Below, in pieces: positions 36,086 to 43,958 of a stretch of DNA of 64,000 nt. The number at the start of each line of letters is the position of its first letter. The stretch's first letter is position 1. The position numbers and the translations under genes were made by a program. Below the pieces are notes generated by a model. It made no database searches. It was not told the DNA's origin and worked only from the letters and a program-made list of their open reading frames with translations. The DNA is from Coprenecus sp902388455 (GTDB lineage Bacteria; Bacteroidota; Bacteroidia; Bacteroidales; UBA932): NCBI GenBank assembly GCA_963931615.1, contig OZ007032.1, positions 1,426,001-1,490,000 of the forward strand, given 5' to 3'.

Positions 36086-36259
36086 ATGAAGAATGTGAAA
36101 GAAGAAAAGAACGGACAGGTTCAGGAGCAGTTAATCCAGCACGATTCAACTGACAATGCAGATGCCGGAAAGAAGAGGAAAGTCAGCAAAACTTGGGAGG
36201 CTGCGATGCGGTATAAAGGCAGCGTGATAGTTCTTGACCGGACACTTTACGAACGATGA
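36086..36259 (+). CDS. Small antitoxin-like protein upstream of a PIN toxin
   Basis: 57 residues. The N-terminal half is acidic and Gln-rich without a clear DNA-binding fold; the C-terminal half is basic then hydrophobic (KRKVSKTWEAAMRYKGSVIVLDRTLYER), a typical toxin-wrapping tail. The stop overlaps the toxin ATG by 4 bases. It does not clearly match Phd, VapB or DUF2281; the call rests on size, order and coupling. The in-frame ATG further upstream overlaps the promoter box. Confidence 0.65.
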   Translation: MKNVKEEKNGQVQEQLIQHDSTDNADAGKKRKVSKTWEAAMRYKGSVIVLDRTLYER

Positions 36260-36678
36260 GATACCTCATAGACACAAATATCATTGTCTACATCATCAGC
36301 GACCCTGATTCTCTGGACAATGATGTTAAGGCAATCATATCCGATCCTGACAACACACTATATACAAGTGCGGAATCTGCAAAGGAGCTGGTCATAGCAT
36401 ACAGAAATAAAGGATTGCTGACGAAACGATGGGGAAAAGCCGAGGATATGCTGAATTCGATTGAAGACGAGTACGGCATATACATCAGACCGATCAACCG
36501 CGAGCACATCCTCACCTATGCAAGACTCCGTCTCAACATACGGCAGGACCACAGAGACCCATCCGACCACGTCATCATCTCCCACGCCATAACAGAGCAC
36601 ATACCGCTGATCTCCAGCGACACTCGTTTTGGCTACTACCGAGCCCAAGGGCTCGATTTCATCTACAACAAGCGATAA
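36256..36678 (+). CDS. PIN-domain (VapC-like) toxin
   Basis: 140-residue PIN ribonuclease with the acidic site: Asp6 in YLIDTNIIVY, Glu44 in AESAKELV, Asp101/Asp104 in DHRDPSDHVI and Asp122 in SSDTRF. Such toxins cleave tRNA or rRNA when freed from the antitoxin. Translationally coupled to the small gene upstream. It ends 9 bp from the convergent UvrA-like gene. The AT-richer composition resembles the S41 gene before it, consistent with a small acquired block. Confidence 0.88.
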   Translation: MRYLIDTNIIVYIISDPDSLDNDVKAIISDPDNTLYTSAESAKELVIAYRNKGLLTKRWGKAEDMLNSIEDEYGIYIRPINREHILTYARLRLNIRQDHRDPSDHVIISHAITEHIPLISSDTRFGYYRAQGLDFIYNKR

Positions 36679-36687
36679 CTGCGGCAA

Positions 36688-38955
36688 CTACAGATACCGC
36701 CGCGTGACGGAGCGCGGCTCGGACATCACTCCGAAGGGTACCCCGCTGTAAAGCAGCTCGCCGCCTGAGCCGCCGCCGTAGGGACCGAGCTCGATGAGCC
36801 AGTCGGCGGACTTAATCAGACCGGTGTTGTGCTCCACGAGTATGACGGTGTTGCCGGCGGAGACCATCGAGCGGAACAGCCGGGTGATGTGTTCCACATC
36901 CTTGAAATGCAGGCCGTCGGTAGGCTCGTCGAGGATGAATATCCTGCGGCTCTGGCCGAGACGGGAAGCGAGTTTCATGCGCTGGAGCTCCCCTCCGGAA
37001 AGAGTAGACAGGGCCTGGTTGAGATGCAAGTACACCAGCCCTACCTCCATCAAGGGACGCAGCTTCTCCTCTATCACCGTACCGGCGAAATACCGGGACG
37101 CCGCCCGCACCGTCATGTCCATGACCTGGGCGATATTGTACTCCCCCCTAATCCGATATTGCAGAGCCTCCGGCGAATAGCGCAGACCGCCGCAGGCCTC
37201 GCAGACCGTCTCCACCGAATCCATGAAGGCCATTTCGGAGACTATCACCCCCTTGCCGCCGCAGACCGGACAGCCTCCCTTCGAGTTGAACGCAAACCAG
37301 TCGGCGCTGACCTTGTTCTCCTTGGCAAATATTTTCCTTATGCCGTCGGCCACCCCCATATAGGTCGCGGGCGTGGAACGGAGACTGGCCCCGATATTTT
37401 TCTGACTGATGTACTCTATGTCATCCTGCTGCGGGCAGCTGTCCATCAGGCACTGGATCAGAGAGCTTTTGCCCGATCCGGCTACTCCCGCCACGACCGT
37501 AAGCACCCCGAGGGGAAAATCCACCGTGATACCCTTCAGATTGTGCAGACGGGCATTCTCCACCCTAAGCCATCCGGCAGGTTCCAGCGGAGCAGGGTTG
37601 AACTCCCGGTCTGCCTCCAGCATACGCCCCGTGTCCGTACCGCTCGCCACCAGCCCCTCAAGCGGTCCCTCGTACATTATCCGGCCCCCTTCCATTCCGG
37701 CTCCCGGCCCCATATCCACGATGTGGTCGGCGATGCGGATCATCTCCCGGTGGTGCTCCACGAGCAGGACGGTATTGCCGTGGTCCCGGAGCTTGCGGAC
37801 CGAGTTCTTCAGCAGGGCGATATCGTGGTTGTGCAGGCCGACACTGGGCTCGTCGAGGATGTAGAGCAGGTCGGACAGGGAGGAATTGATGTATTTTGCA
37901 ATCTTGCACCGCTGGGCCTCGCCTCCGGACAGGGTTCCCACGGCCCGGTCCAGGGTCAGGTAGCCTAAGCCGATCTCCTCCAGCGCGTCGAGCCGGCTCA
38001 GGACGGCCTGACGGATATCCTGGGCCAATGGACCGGCCAGCATGCTGCCAGGCACCGGAGTGCGCATCCATTCCGCCAGTTCAGAAACTGACATGGCCGT
38101 AACCTCCGCGATATTCTTTCCGTCAATGCGGCAGGAAAGCACCTTGGGATTGAGGCGGGTGCCTCCGCAGTCAGGACAGACTCCGGTACGCAGCATGGGA
38201 TCAAGGACCTTGCGGTGCAGCAGACCTTCCTCCGAATTGATGATGCTGCGGTACATCCTCGGCACCAAGCCCTCGTACTTCGCGGTCTTAGGCCAGTTGG
38301 AGGGAGGGTTCTTCAGACGTATTTGCGGCGAATACAGGAACAGGTCCAGTTCCTCGGGAGTGTAGTCCCGTATCTTCTTGTCCAGGTCGAACAGACCGCT
38401 GTGGGCATAGCGTATCCACCTCCAGCCGCCCTTGTGGAATGCGATGTAGTGTATCGTGTCCTCGTCATTGAGGCTCTTGTCGAAGTCCACCAATTTGTGG
38501 ATGTCCAGCTCCCGTATCTCCCCCAAGCCGGAGCACCGCGGACAGCTGCCCTGGGGATGGTTGAAGGAAAATGTGTCGGAATATCCCACAAAAGGCTGCC
38601 CGACGCGGGAAAACAGCAGTCTCAGCAGCGGGTGGATATCGGTGTAAGTGGCTACTGTCGAGCGGGAGTTGGAGGCAGGTTTCTTCTGGTCAATGACAAT
38701 GGCCACCGGCAGGTTGTCAATGCTGCCCACGTGCGGACGGCCGTACTTGGGCAGGTACTGCTGCACGAATGAGGGGAATGTGTCGTTCAATTCCCTGCGT
38801 GACCTGGCTGCAATGGTATCCAGCACCAGCGAGGACTTGCCTGAGCCCGACACCCCGGTGAACACCGTTATCTTATACTTCGGGATGCGCAGCGAGACAT
38901 GCAGCAGGTTGTTCTCGTACGCATCATTGATCGTTATGTATTCTCTGTCTATCAT
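36688..38955 (-). CDS. UvrA-like ABC ATPase (short excinuclease A paralog)
   Basis: 755 residues, about 190 shorter than canonical UvrA. Two ABC ATPase halves: Walker A GVSGSGKSS (34-42) with signature LSGGEAQRCKIA, and GVAGSGKSSL with LSGGELQRMKLA. Zinc-type CxxC pairs are kept (CPRCSGLG, CPDCGG, CPVCGGKG, CEACGG). The group of short UvrA paralogs is known in Bacteroidota and in antibiotic-producing actinomycetes (drug-resistance UvrA-like proteins). It may serve DNA repair or self-protection. An upstream TTG start is less likely than the ATG at 38955. The repeat array lies directly upstream. Confidence 0.88.
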   Translation of the reverse strand: MIDREYITINDAYENNLLHVSLRIPKYKITVFTGVSGSGKSSLVLDTIAARSRRELNDTFPSFVQQYLPKYGRPHVGSIDNLPVAIVIDQKKPASNSRSTVATYTDIHPLLRLLFSRVGQPFVGYSDTFSFNHPQGSCPRCSGLGEIRELDIHKLVDFDKSLNDEDTIHYIAFHKGGWRWIRYAHSGLFDLDKKIRDYTPEELDLFLYSPQIRLKNPPSNWPKTAKYEGLVPRMYRSIINSEEGLLHRKVLDPMLRTGVCPDCGGTRLNPKVLSCRIDGKNIAEVTAMSVSELAEWMRTPVPGSMLAGPLAQDIRQAVLSRLDALEEIGLGYLTLDRAVGTLSGGEAQRCKIAKYINSSLSDLLYILDEPSVGLHNHDIALLKNSVRKLRDHGNTVLLVEHHREMIRIADHIVDMGPGAGMEGGRIMYEGPLEGLVASGTDTGRMLEADREFNPAPLEPAGWLRVENARLHNLKGITVDFPLGVLTVVAGVAGSGKSSLIQCLMDSCPQQDDIEYISQKNIGASLRSTPATYMGVADGIRKIFAKENKVSADWFAFNSKGGCPVCGGKGVIVSEMAFMDSVETVCEACGGLRYSPEALQYRIRGEYNIAQVMDMTVRAASRYFAGTVIEEKLRPLMEVGLVYLHLNQALSTLSGGELQRMKLASRLGQSRRIFILDEPTDGLHFKDVEHITRLFRSMVSAGNTVILVEHNTGLIKSADWLIELGPYGGGSGGELLYSGVPFGVMSEPRSVTRRYL

Positions 38956-39054
38956 ATATCTTATTTCCAAATAGGTCAGTCATAACCGCAATCAATCACT
39001 ACCTTCTTCTATACAGCCCCATCCTCCGGGCACCCTACCTCCAACACCCTCATC

Positions 39055-39990
39055 CACAACGGCAGCAAATCGCGGGAAACACTGCCGGTGCGGTAAGCCG
39101 TCACATGCCGCACATCGACGACAGCACCCTCTGGGGCACCCTACCGTCACCACCTCCATCCACAACGGCAGCAATTCGCGGGAAACACTGCCGGTGCGGT
39201 AAGCCGTCACATGCCGCACATCGACGACAGCACCCTCCGGGACACCCTATCGTCACCACCTCCATCCACAACGGCAGCAAATCGCGGGATTCGGTGCCGT
39301 TGTGGTATGACTGATTCAGCATACCGTGCCCTACAGCCGCTGTAGACCGCATTGCGATTCCCGCACTGCACCACAACGGCAGCAAATCGCGGAAAACGCT
39401 GCCGGTGCGGTAAGCCGTCACATGCCGCACATCGACGACAGCACCCTCTGGGACACCCTACCGTCACCACCTCCATCCACAACGGCAGCAAATCGCAGGA
39501 TTCGGTGCCGTTGTGATATGCCTGATTCGGCACACCGTGCCCTACAGTCGCTGTGGGCGGCATTACGATTCCCGTCATGCACCACAACGGCAGCAAATCG
39601 CGGGAAACACTGCCGGTGCGGTAAGCCGTCACATGCCGCACATCGACGACAGCACCCTCTGGGACACCCTACCGTCACCACCTCCATCCACAACGGCAGC
39701 AAATCGCGGGAAACACTGCCGGTGTGGCAAACCGCCACATGCCGCACATCGACGACAGCACCCTCCGGGCACCCTACCTCCACCACCTCCATCCACAACG
39801 GCAGCAAATCGCGGGAAACGCTGCCGGTGTGGCAAACCGCCACATGCCGCACATCGACGACAGCACCCTCTGGGACACCCTACCGTCACCACCTCCATCC
39901 ACAACGGCAGCAAATCGCAGGATTCGGTGCCGTTGTGGTATGCATGATTCGGCACACCGTGCCCTACAGTCGCTGTAAGCTGCATCTATG
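39055..39990. repeat. Tandem array of nine 105/106-bp units of two alternating types
   Basis: Nine copies of a core beginning CACAACGGCAGCAA start at 39055, 39161, 39267, 39372, 39478, 39583, 39689, 39794 and 39900, spaced 106 or 105 bp. After the core, units are of type A (copies 1, 2, 4, 6, 7, 8) or type B (3, 5, 9), with unlike sequences but the same length. Type B makes a perfect hairpin, arms CACAACGGCA and TGCCGTTGTG, 18-base loop; type A makes a shorter one, CGGCAG/CTGCCG, at the same place. Spacing of 106 shifts the reading frame, so it is not coding although frames stay open. It lies between the LOG gene and the UvrA-like gene. Confidence 0.9.
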
Positions 39991-40022
39991 CTGCCATCAG
40001 AGAGCGTTATTCACCCAAACGG

Positions 40023-40592
40023 TTACTCCCAGTTCAATACTTTCTCTACGACTTCTCCGACAGTGGAACAGAAGCAGGGAATGGCGGCATCGGTCTCCGA
40101 CATGAAACCACGGGAAGCCATTGTCGCGAAAAGCTCACGCAGCGGATCGTAGTATCCGTCCGTATTGAGAATGAACACTGGCTTGGAATGCTCGCACAAC
40201 TGTCGGCCCAACAGCCAGCTGAAGAGCTCATGCATGGTGCCCCAGCTGCCCGGCAGCACGATGCAGGCCTGGCCCAGCTCTGTCATCTTCGCCACGCGGG
40301 AAGCCAGGTCCGGAGTCTCGACCATCTCCGCAAGCCCCTGTGCCCTCACCTCTATACGGCGGTCCCGGGACTCCTTCTTTCCCTTGAAATTCTTCGGGAA
40401 CACTCCCGTAACCCTTCCACCGGCCTCGATTGCCGCCGAGGCCATCGTCCACATTGTTCCTACTGAGGCTCCACCGTAGACTATCTCCACACCTTCACGT
40501 GCCAGACGGCGGCCGAGTTCTGCTGCATTGTCCGCGTACACCGGAGAATTACCGGCAGCCGAACCCAGATAGACTGTAACTTTTGCCAACAT
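40023..40592 (-). CDS. LOG family protein (TIGR00730 Rossmann fold)
   Basis: 189 residues with the LOG pattern: VYLGSAAGNSP, IVYGGASVGTMW and LPGSWGTMHELFSWL (usual PGGxGTxxE; here PGSWGTMHE). LOG proteins are phosphoribohydrolases that free nucleobases or cytokinin-like purines from nucleotide monophosphates; in bacteria the role is mostly metabolic. Upstream is the GT39 gene (18 bp away) on the same strand; downstream is the repeat array. The Gly-to-Ser change in the signature is worth noting. Confidence 0.87.
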   Translation of the reverse strand: MLAKVTVYLGSAAGNSPVYADNAAELGRRLAREGVEIVYGGASVGTMWTMASAAIEAGGRVTGVFPKNFKGKKESRDRRIEVRAQGLAEMVETPDLASRVAKMTELGQACIVLPGSWGTMHELFSWLLGRQLCEHSKPVFILNTDGYYDPLRELFATMASRGFMSETDAAIPCFCSTVGEVVEKVLNWE

Positions 40593-40610
40593 ATTTCCTA
40601 TTGTTCTATT

Positions 40611-42281
40611 TTATTCATTCACTTGCAAATCCTCTACCCTGTAGATATAAAAGTTGTACACATGCCTCCCACACCGCATCACCTCCACCGTATCACAGTC
40701 GGACACATTGCCGAAAGGCATGACTGAAGGATCGCGCCAGTCACGGCTAGAAGTTATGAACCAGCCGTCCTGCCCCGATTGCAGACCTCCCCGTTCCTGG
40801 TTGATCCACCGATACTTGTGGATATCTTCCATCGGCCCTACGCAGAGCATCCGTACTCCGAGAGGCGAAGTCACGTAGTAGTCGATATTGGCAGCCGGAT
40901 ACCACCGCCAGCTGAACACCGGGTCATCCTCCGATGCCAGTCCTTCCGCCAATGCCTCATCCCTGACAGCCGCGAACCCGTCTCTGAGCTGATCCCAGCC
41001 GTACATGTCGAGAGTAAAATCATCCTTGCCCATCCTGTTGTACTCCGTATGACGGTCCAAAGGGATGGCACCGGTCCGTATCTCCACCAAGGCCAGAGGC
41101 AGCAGCACTGCTGTAAATCCCACGGCTGCCGTCACCCAGCGGCTCATAATGCCATCCTTCAAGGTACGCCTGTCCATCCGTACTGCTGCTGAGGCCGCCA
41201 GGGGGACAAGTGTCACAAAGGCCGGTCCGGACCAATGCGGAAGAGTCGCCCTCTGCCACGACACCACCCAGAAAATCAGGATCAAAGGCAGAGCCGTCCA
41301 CAACAGGTAGGAGGCTTTTTTCCTGTCCGTCTCCAACCGCCGGCGTAAAAAAAGTATGACAGCGGCGGCAGTCAGTACAAACAGAACAGGGTTGTTGTAG
41401 AAAAATTCACCCGCTATCTCCCGTCCGAAATACTCTGGGTGCAGCTGGTGCTGTGAGACCACTCTCTCCGAATGGAAGGTGAAACTGATAAAATCATTCT
41501 GCATGTTCCATACCAACACGGGCAGCATGCAGACTGCTGTCACAACAATGGCAGCATACAATTCCCAGCGGCGGAGCCATCTGCGGTCATGGAAGACAAT
41601 ATACAGACCTGCACCTGTCCATAGAAAGGCTGAGGTATATTTCGAGAGGAAAGCCAGCCCGCATGCCAGCCCTGCAGCCAGCATCCAGCTGCCGCTGCGC
41701 CGTCCGTCCCCGAAAGCCCTGAGAAAACAAAGCAGAGCCGCCAGCCAGAAAGTGGCCTGAGGTGTATCAGGCATGATGAAGGTACCGCAGATAACGGTAG
41801 CGTACAGCGACGAGACATACAGCAGGGCACTGTACCAACCGGTACGCCTGTCGCCTCCTACCTCCGCGCCGATGATGTACATCAGCCAGATATTGACAGT
41901 ACCCAGCACTATCGAGGCCATCCGGATTGCAAGCTCGCTGTCCAGCGCAAGATTGAAAGTAAATATCTGGATCATCCAGCCCACCATCCCGGGATGGTCG
42001 AAATGGCTCCAGTCCGGGAACAGGGCATAGAGCCTGTAATACACCTCATCGTTGCCGAACTCTATCAGTGCCGCACACAGAACCCTTACTACGGCAGACA
42101 CGGCCATCAGTATAAGCACATAACGGGTATACCGGCCAGTTGCCTGTCCCCATATTCTGCAGCCGCCGTCCTTGCCGAAGGCTCCGGTACCGTTATCCAT
42201 GCCTGAGCATGTTTCCATAGCATTAACCGCCATATCATCATGATTGTCCGATATTCCTTTACGCATACACATATTTTTCAC
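40611..42281 (-). CDS. GT39/ArnT-like membrane mannosyltransferase
   Basis: 556-residue polytopic glycosyltransferase of the GT-C fold with about 10-12 membrane helices. The catalytic first loop has FGNDEVYYRLYA (Asp-Glu), followed by HFDHPGMVGW, typical of PMT/ArnT-like enzymes that use polyprenyl-phosphate sugars. The C-terminal domain is soluble. Acceptors may be proteins, lipid A or polysaccharide. The DPM1-like synthase at 8792 could supply the donor. The N-terminal about 45 residues before the first helix are hydrophilic, so the true start may be an internal ATG. Confidence 0.82.
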   Translation of the reverse strand: MKNMCMRKGISDNHDDMAVNAMETCSGMDNGTGAFGKDGGCRIWGQATGRYTRYVLILMAVSAVVRVLCAALIEFGNDEVYYRLYALFPDWSHFDHPGMVGWMIQIFTFNLALDSELAIRMASIVLGTVNIWLMYIIGAEVGGDRRTGWYSALLYVSSLYATVICGTFIMPDTPQATFWLAALLCFLRAFGDGRRSGSWMLAAGLACGLAFLSKYTSAFLWTGAGLYIVFHDRRWLRRWELYAAIVVTAVCMLPVLVWNMQNDFISFTFHSERVVSQHQLHPEYFGREIAGEFFYNNPVLFVLTAAAVILFLRRRLETDRKKASYLLWTALPLILIFWVVSWQRATLPHWSGPAFVTLVPLAASAAVRMDRRTLKDGIMSRWVTAAVGFTAVLLPLALVEIRTGAIPLDRHTEYNRMGKDDFTLDMYGWDQLRDGFAAVRDEALAEGLASEDDPVFSWRWYPAANIDYYVTSPLGVRMLCVGPMEDIHKYRWINQERGGLQSGQDGWFITSSRDWRDPSVMPFGNVSDCDTVEVMRCGRHVYNFYIYRVEDLQVNE

Positions 42282-42288
42282 ATGGGAT

Positions 42289-43611
42289 TTATTCGTAGAT
42301 CACTCCGCTGCCAAGCATTTCCAGATCCTCCGGTGCATACCACACCGCGAACTGCCCGGGGGTTATACCCCTCTGAGGCTGGTCGAAGACGATGTACGTC
42401 CCGTCGTCGAGGCAGTAAAGGGATGCCTGCTGCAGGGGCTGGCGGTAGCGTATCCGGACCAGATAGCGTCGCACCTCCCCGGAGACCATCCGGAGGTCGC
42501 GGCGGATCCAGTGCACCTCGTCCGCATTTATCTTCAGGGCCCGGCGCATCAGACCGGGGTGCTCATGTCCCTCCCCTACGTATATCGTATTTGTCTGCAC
42601 GGAGGTATCGAGGACAAATATCGGCTCTCGGTGTCCACCGATATTCAGACCCTTGCGCTGCCCGATGGTATAGTACTGCGCCCCGATGTGAGTCCCTATT
42701 TTCTTCCCGTCACTCACTTTATAGTGGTACGCCCTCGCGAGGGCCTTCACCTCCTCCGGCTGCAGCTGACAGAATCCTTCATCAGCTTCCGGCACTGCCG
42801 TACCCACTTCCGGATCATTTTCACAGATACCGGAAGAGACCGCATAGCCCGGATATTCCTCCAGGAGACGACCGTAGAAATCCGGGAAAATCTCCACCAC
42901 ATTGCCCTCTCTTGCAGCCAGTTTCTGCTGGAGGAACACCGGCAGGTCCACCTTGCCCACAAAGCAGATGCCCTGCGAGTCCTTCTTCTCCGCGCTGGGC
43001 AGCCCGGCCTCACGAGCCAGCCTGCGAACCTCCGGCTTGACGATATTCCCTATCGGGAAAAGCGCGGGAGCCAGCTGCTCCTGGGTCAGCTGACAGAGAA
43101 AATAGCTCTGGTCCTTGTTGCCGTCCGCCCCGGCCAGTATCCGGTATACAGGCTCACCGTCCGGACCTTCCGTCACATCCTTGCGGCAATAGTGCCCGGT
43201 GGCCACATAGTCCGCCCCGAGATCCCTCGCCGCCTTCAGAAAAGCGTCGAACTTGATACGGCTGTTGCACATCACATCCGGATTGGGAGTACGGCCCTTG
43301 GCATATTCAGAGAACATATAGTCCACCACCTGATGCCGGTAAGTATCCGACAAGTCGATGAACTCGAAGGGTATGCCTATCTTCCGGGCCACCATCTCGG
43401 CCACCTTGCGGTCCTCCTCCCACTCGCATTCCCCGTGCAGGGTCCCGGTGATATCGTGCCAGTTCTGCATGAACAGCGCGAACACATCGTACCCGGCCTG
43501 CCTGAGCAGCAGCGCCGCCACCGACGAATCCACTCCGCCGGAAAGCCCTACGGCAATTCTCTTACCCCGAAGATTCTCTTTTATTTCCATTCCAGACATC
43601 GTTCCTAACAT
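42289..43611 (-). CDS. mnmA: tRNA-specific 2-thiouridylase MnmA
   Basis: About 440 residues. PP-loop SGGVDSS in IAVGLSGGVDSSVAA, catalytic Cys in NPDVMCNSRIKF and the second Cys in DSQGICFVG mark MnmA, which makes 2-thiouridine at position 34 of tRNA Lys, Glu and Gln. The longest plausible start is the ATG at 43611; 43599 and 43590 are also possible and the last gives the family-typical N-terminus. An even earlier TTG lies on the promoter box (43633-43640) and is rejected. Confidence 0.94.
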   Translation of the reverse strand: MLGTMSGMEIKENLRGKRIAVGLSGGVDSSVAALLLRQAGYDVFALFMQNWHDITGTLHGECEWEEDRKVAEMVARKIGIPFEFIDLSDTYRHQVVDYMFSEYAKGRTPNPDVMCNSRIKFDAFLKAARDLGADYVATGHYCRKDVTEGPDGEPVYRILAGADGNKDQSYFLCQLTQEQLAPALFPIGNIVKPEVRRLAREAGLPSAEKKDSQGICFVGKVDLPVFLQQKLAAREGNVVEIFPDFYGRLLEEYPGYAVSSGICENDPEVGTAVPEADEGFCQLQPEEVKALARAYHYKVSDGKKIGTHIGAQYYTIGQRKGLNIGGHREPIFVLDTSVQTNTIYVGEGHEHPGLMRRALKINADEVHWIRRDLRMVSGEVRRYLVRIRYRQPLQQASLYCLDDGTYIVFDQPQRGITPGQFAVWYAPEDLEMLGSGVIYE

Positions 43612-43632
43612 TGGATTTTCAAAAATTCTGCG

Positions 43633-43640
43633 CAAAAGTA
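43633..43640 (-). promoter_or_regulatory. Bacteroidota -7 promoter box (TACTTTTG) of mnmA
   Basis: The minus strand reads TACTTTTG, an exact TAnnTTTG match, 21 bases before the ATG at 43611. It diverges from the SRP RNA promoter. Confidence 0.65.
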
Positions 43641-43661
43641 AGAAATCTTGGCGAAAATTTA

Positions 43662-43669
43662 TATCTTTG
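43662..43669 (+). promoter_or_regulatory. Bacteroidota -7 promoter box (TATCTTTG) of the SRP RNA
   Basis: Exact TAnnTTTG box 5 bases before the first paired base of the SRP RNA, at the expected distance from a transcription start. Confidence 0.75.
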
Positions 43670-43674
43670 CAGCC

Positions 43675-43772
43675 GGGTAAGTCTTACACGACCAGCTCCC
43701 ATCCAACCTCCCCAGGGCCGGAAGGCAGCAAGGACACGATGGTCGTAGCGGTGCGATGTAATCAGCTTACCC
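43675..43772 (+). ncRNA. ffs: Signal recognition particle RNA, small (4.5S) type
   Basis: About 98 nt, closed by GGGTAAG at the 5' end and CTTACCC at the 3' end, followed by seven T that act as terminator. The internal element CAGGGCCGGAAGGCAGCAA is the conserved SRP helix 8 apex with its GGAA tetraloop and the A/C-rich asymmetric loop that binds Ffh. The RNA guides membrane protein targeting with Ffh and FtsY. It is transcribed on its own from the promoter at 43662 and diverges from mnmA. Confidence 0.95.
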
Positions 43773-43809
43773 TTTTTTTATGGCCCGACGGTACGACCTG
43801 TCATGAAAA

Positions 43810-43848
43810 AGGAGCGCACCCACCGTCTGTCAGGCAGTTTGCGCTCCT
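43810..43848 (-). terminator. Terminator-like hairpin downstream of the FN3 lipoprotein
   Basis: 9-bp perfect stem AGGAGCGCA/TGCGCTCCT with a 21-base loop; on the minus strand the stem runs into TTTTT, so it likely ends the lipoprotein transcript. Confidence 0.65.
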
Positions 43849-43958
43849 GTAAAATCAAGAGACACCCGCTATTCAGCAGCTATACCCAAGACCTGCATCA
43901 GCAGGTTCACTTGTATATCCGTCTTCAGTGAACAGTAATCTTTCTGTAAGATCAGAAC

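Noticed and set aside
39055..39990. CRISPR array
   Set aside because: Repeats are long, intervening sequences are not unique (two types recur), and no cas genes are present.
39326..40105. Open frames through the 39-kb array on both strands
   Set aside because: The 106-bp period changes the frame with each unit, so the peptides do not repeat properly; they are open only because the units lack stops.
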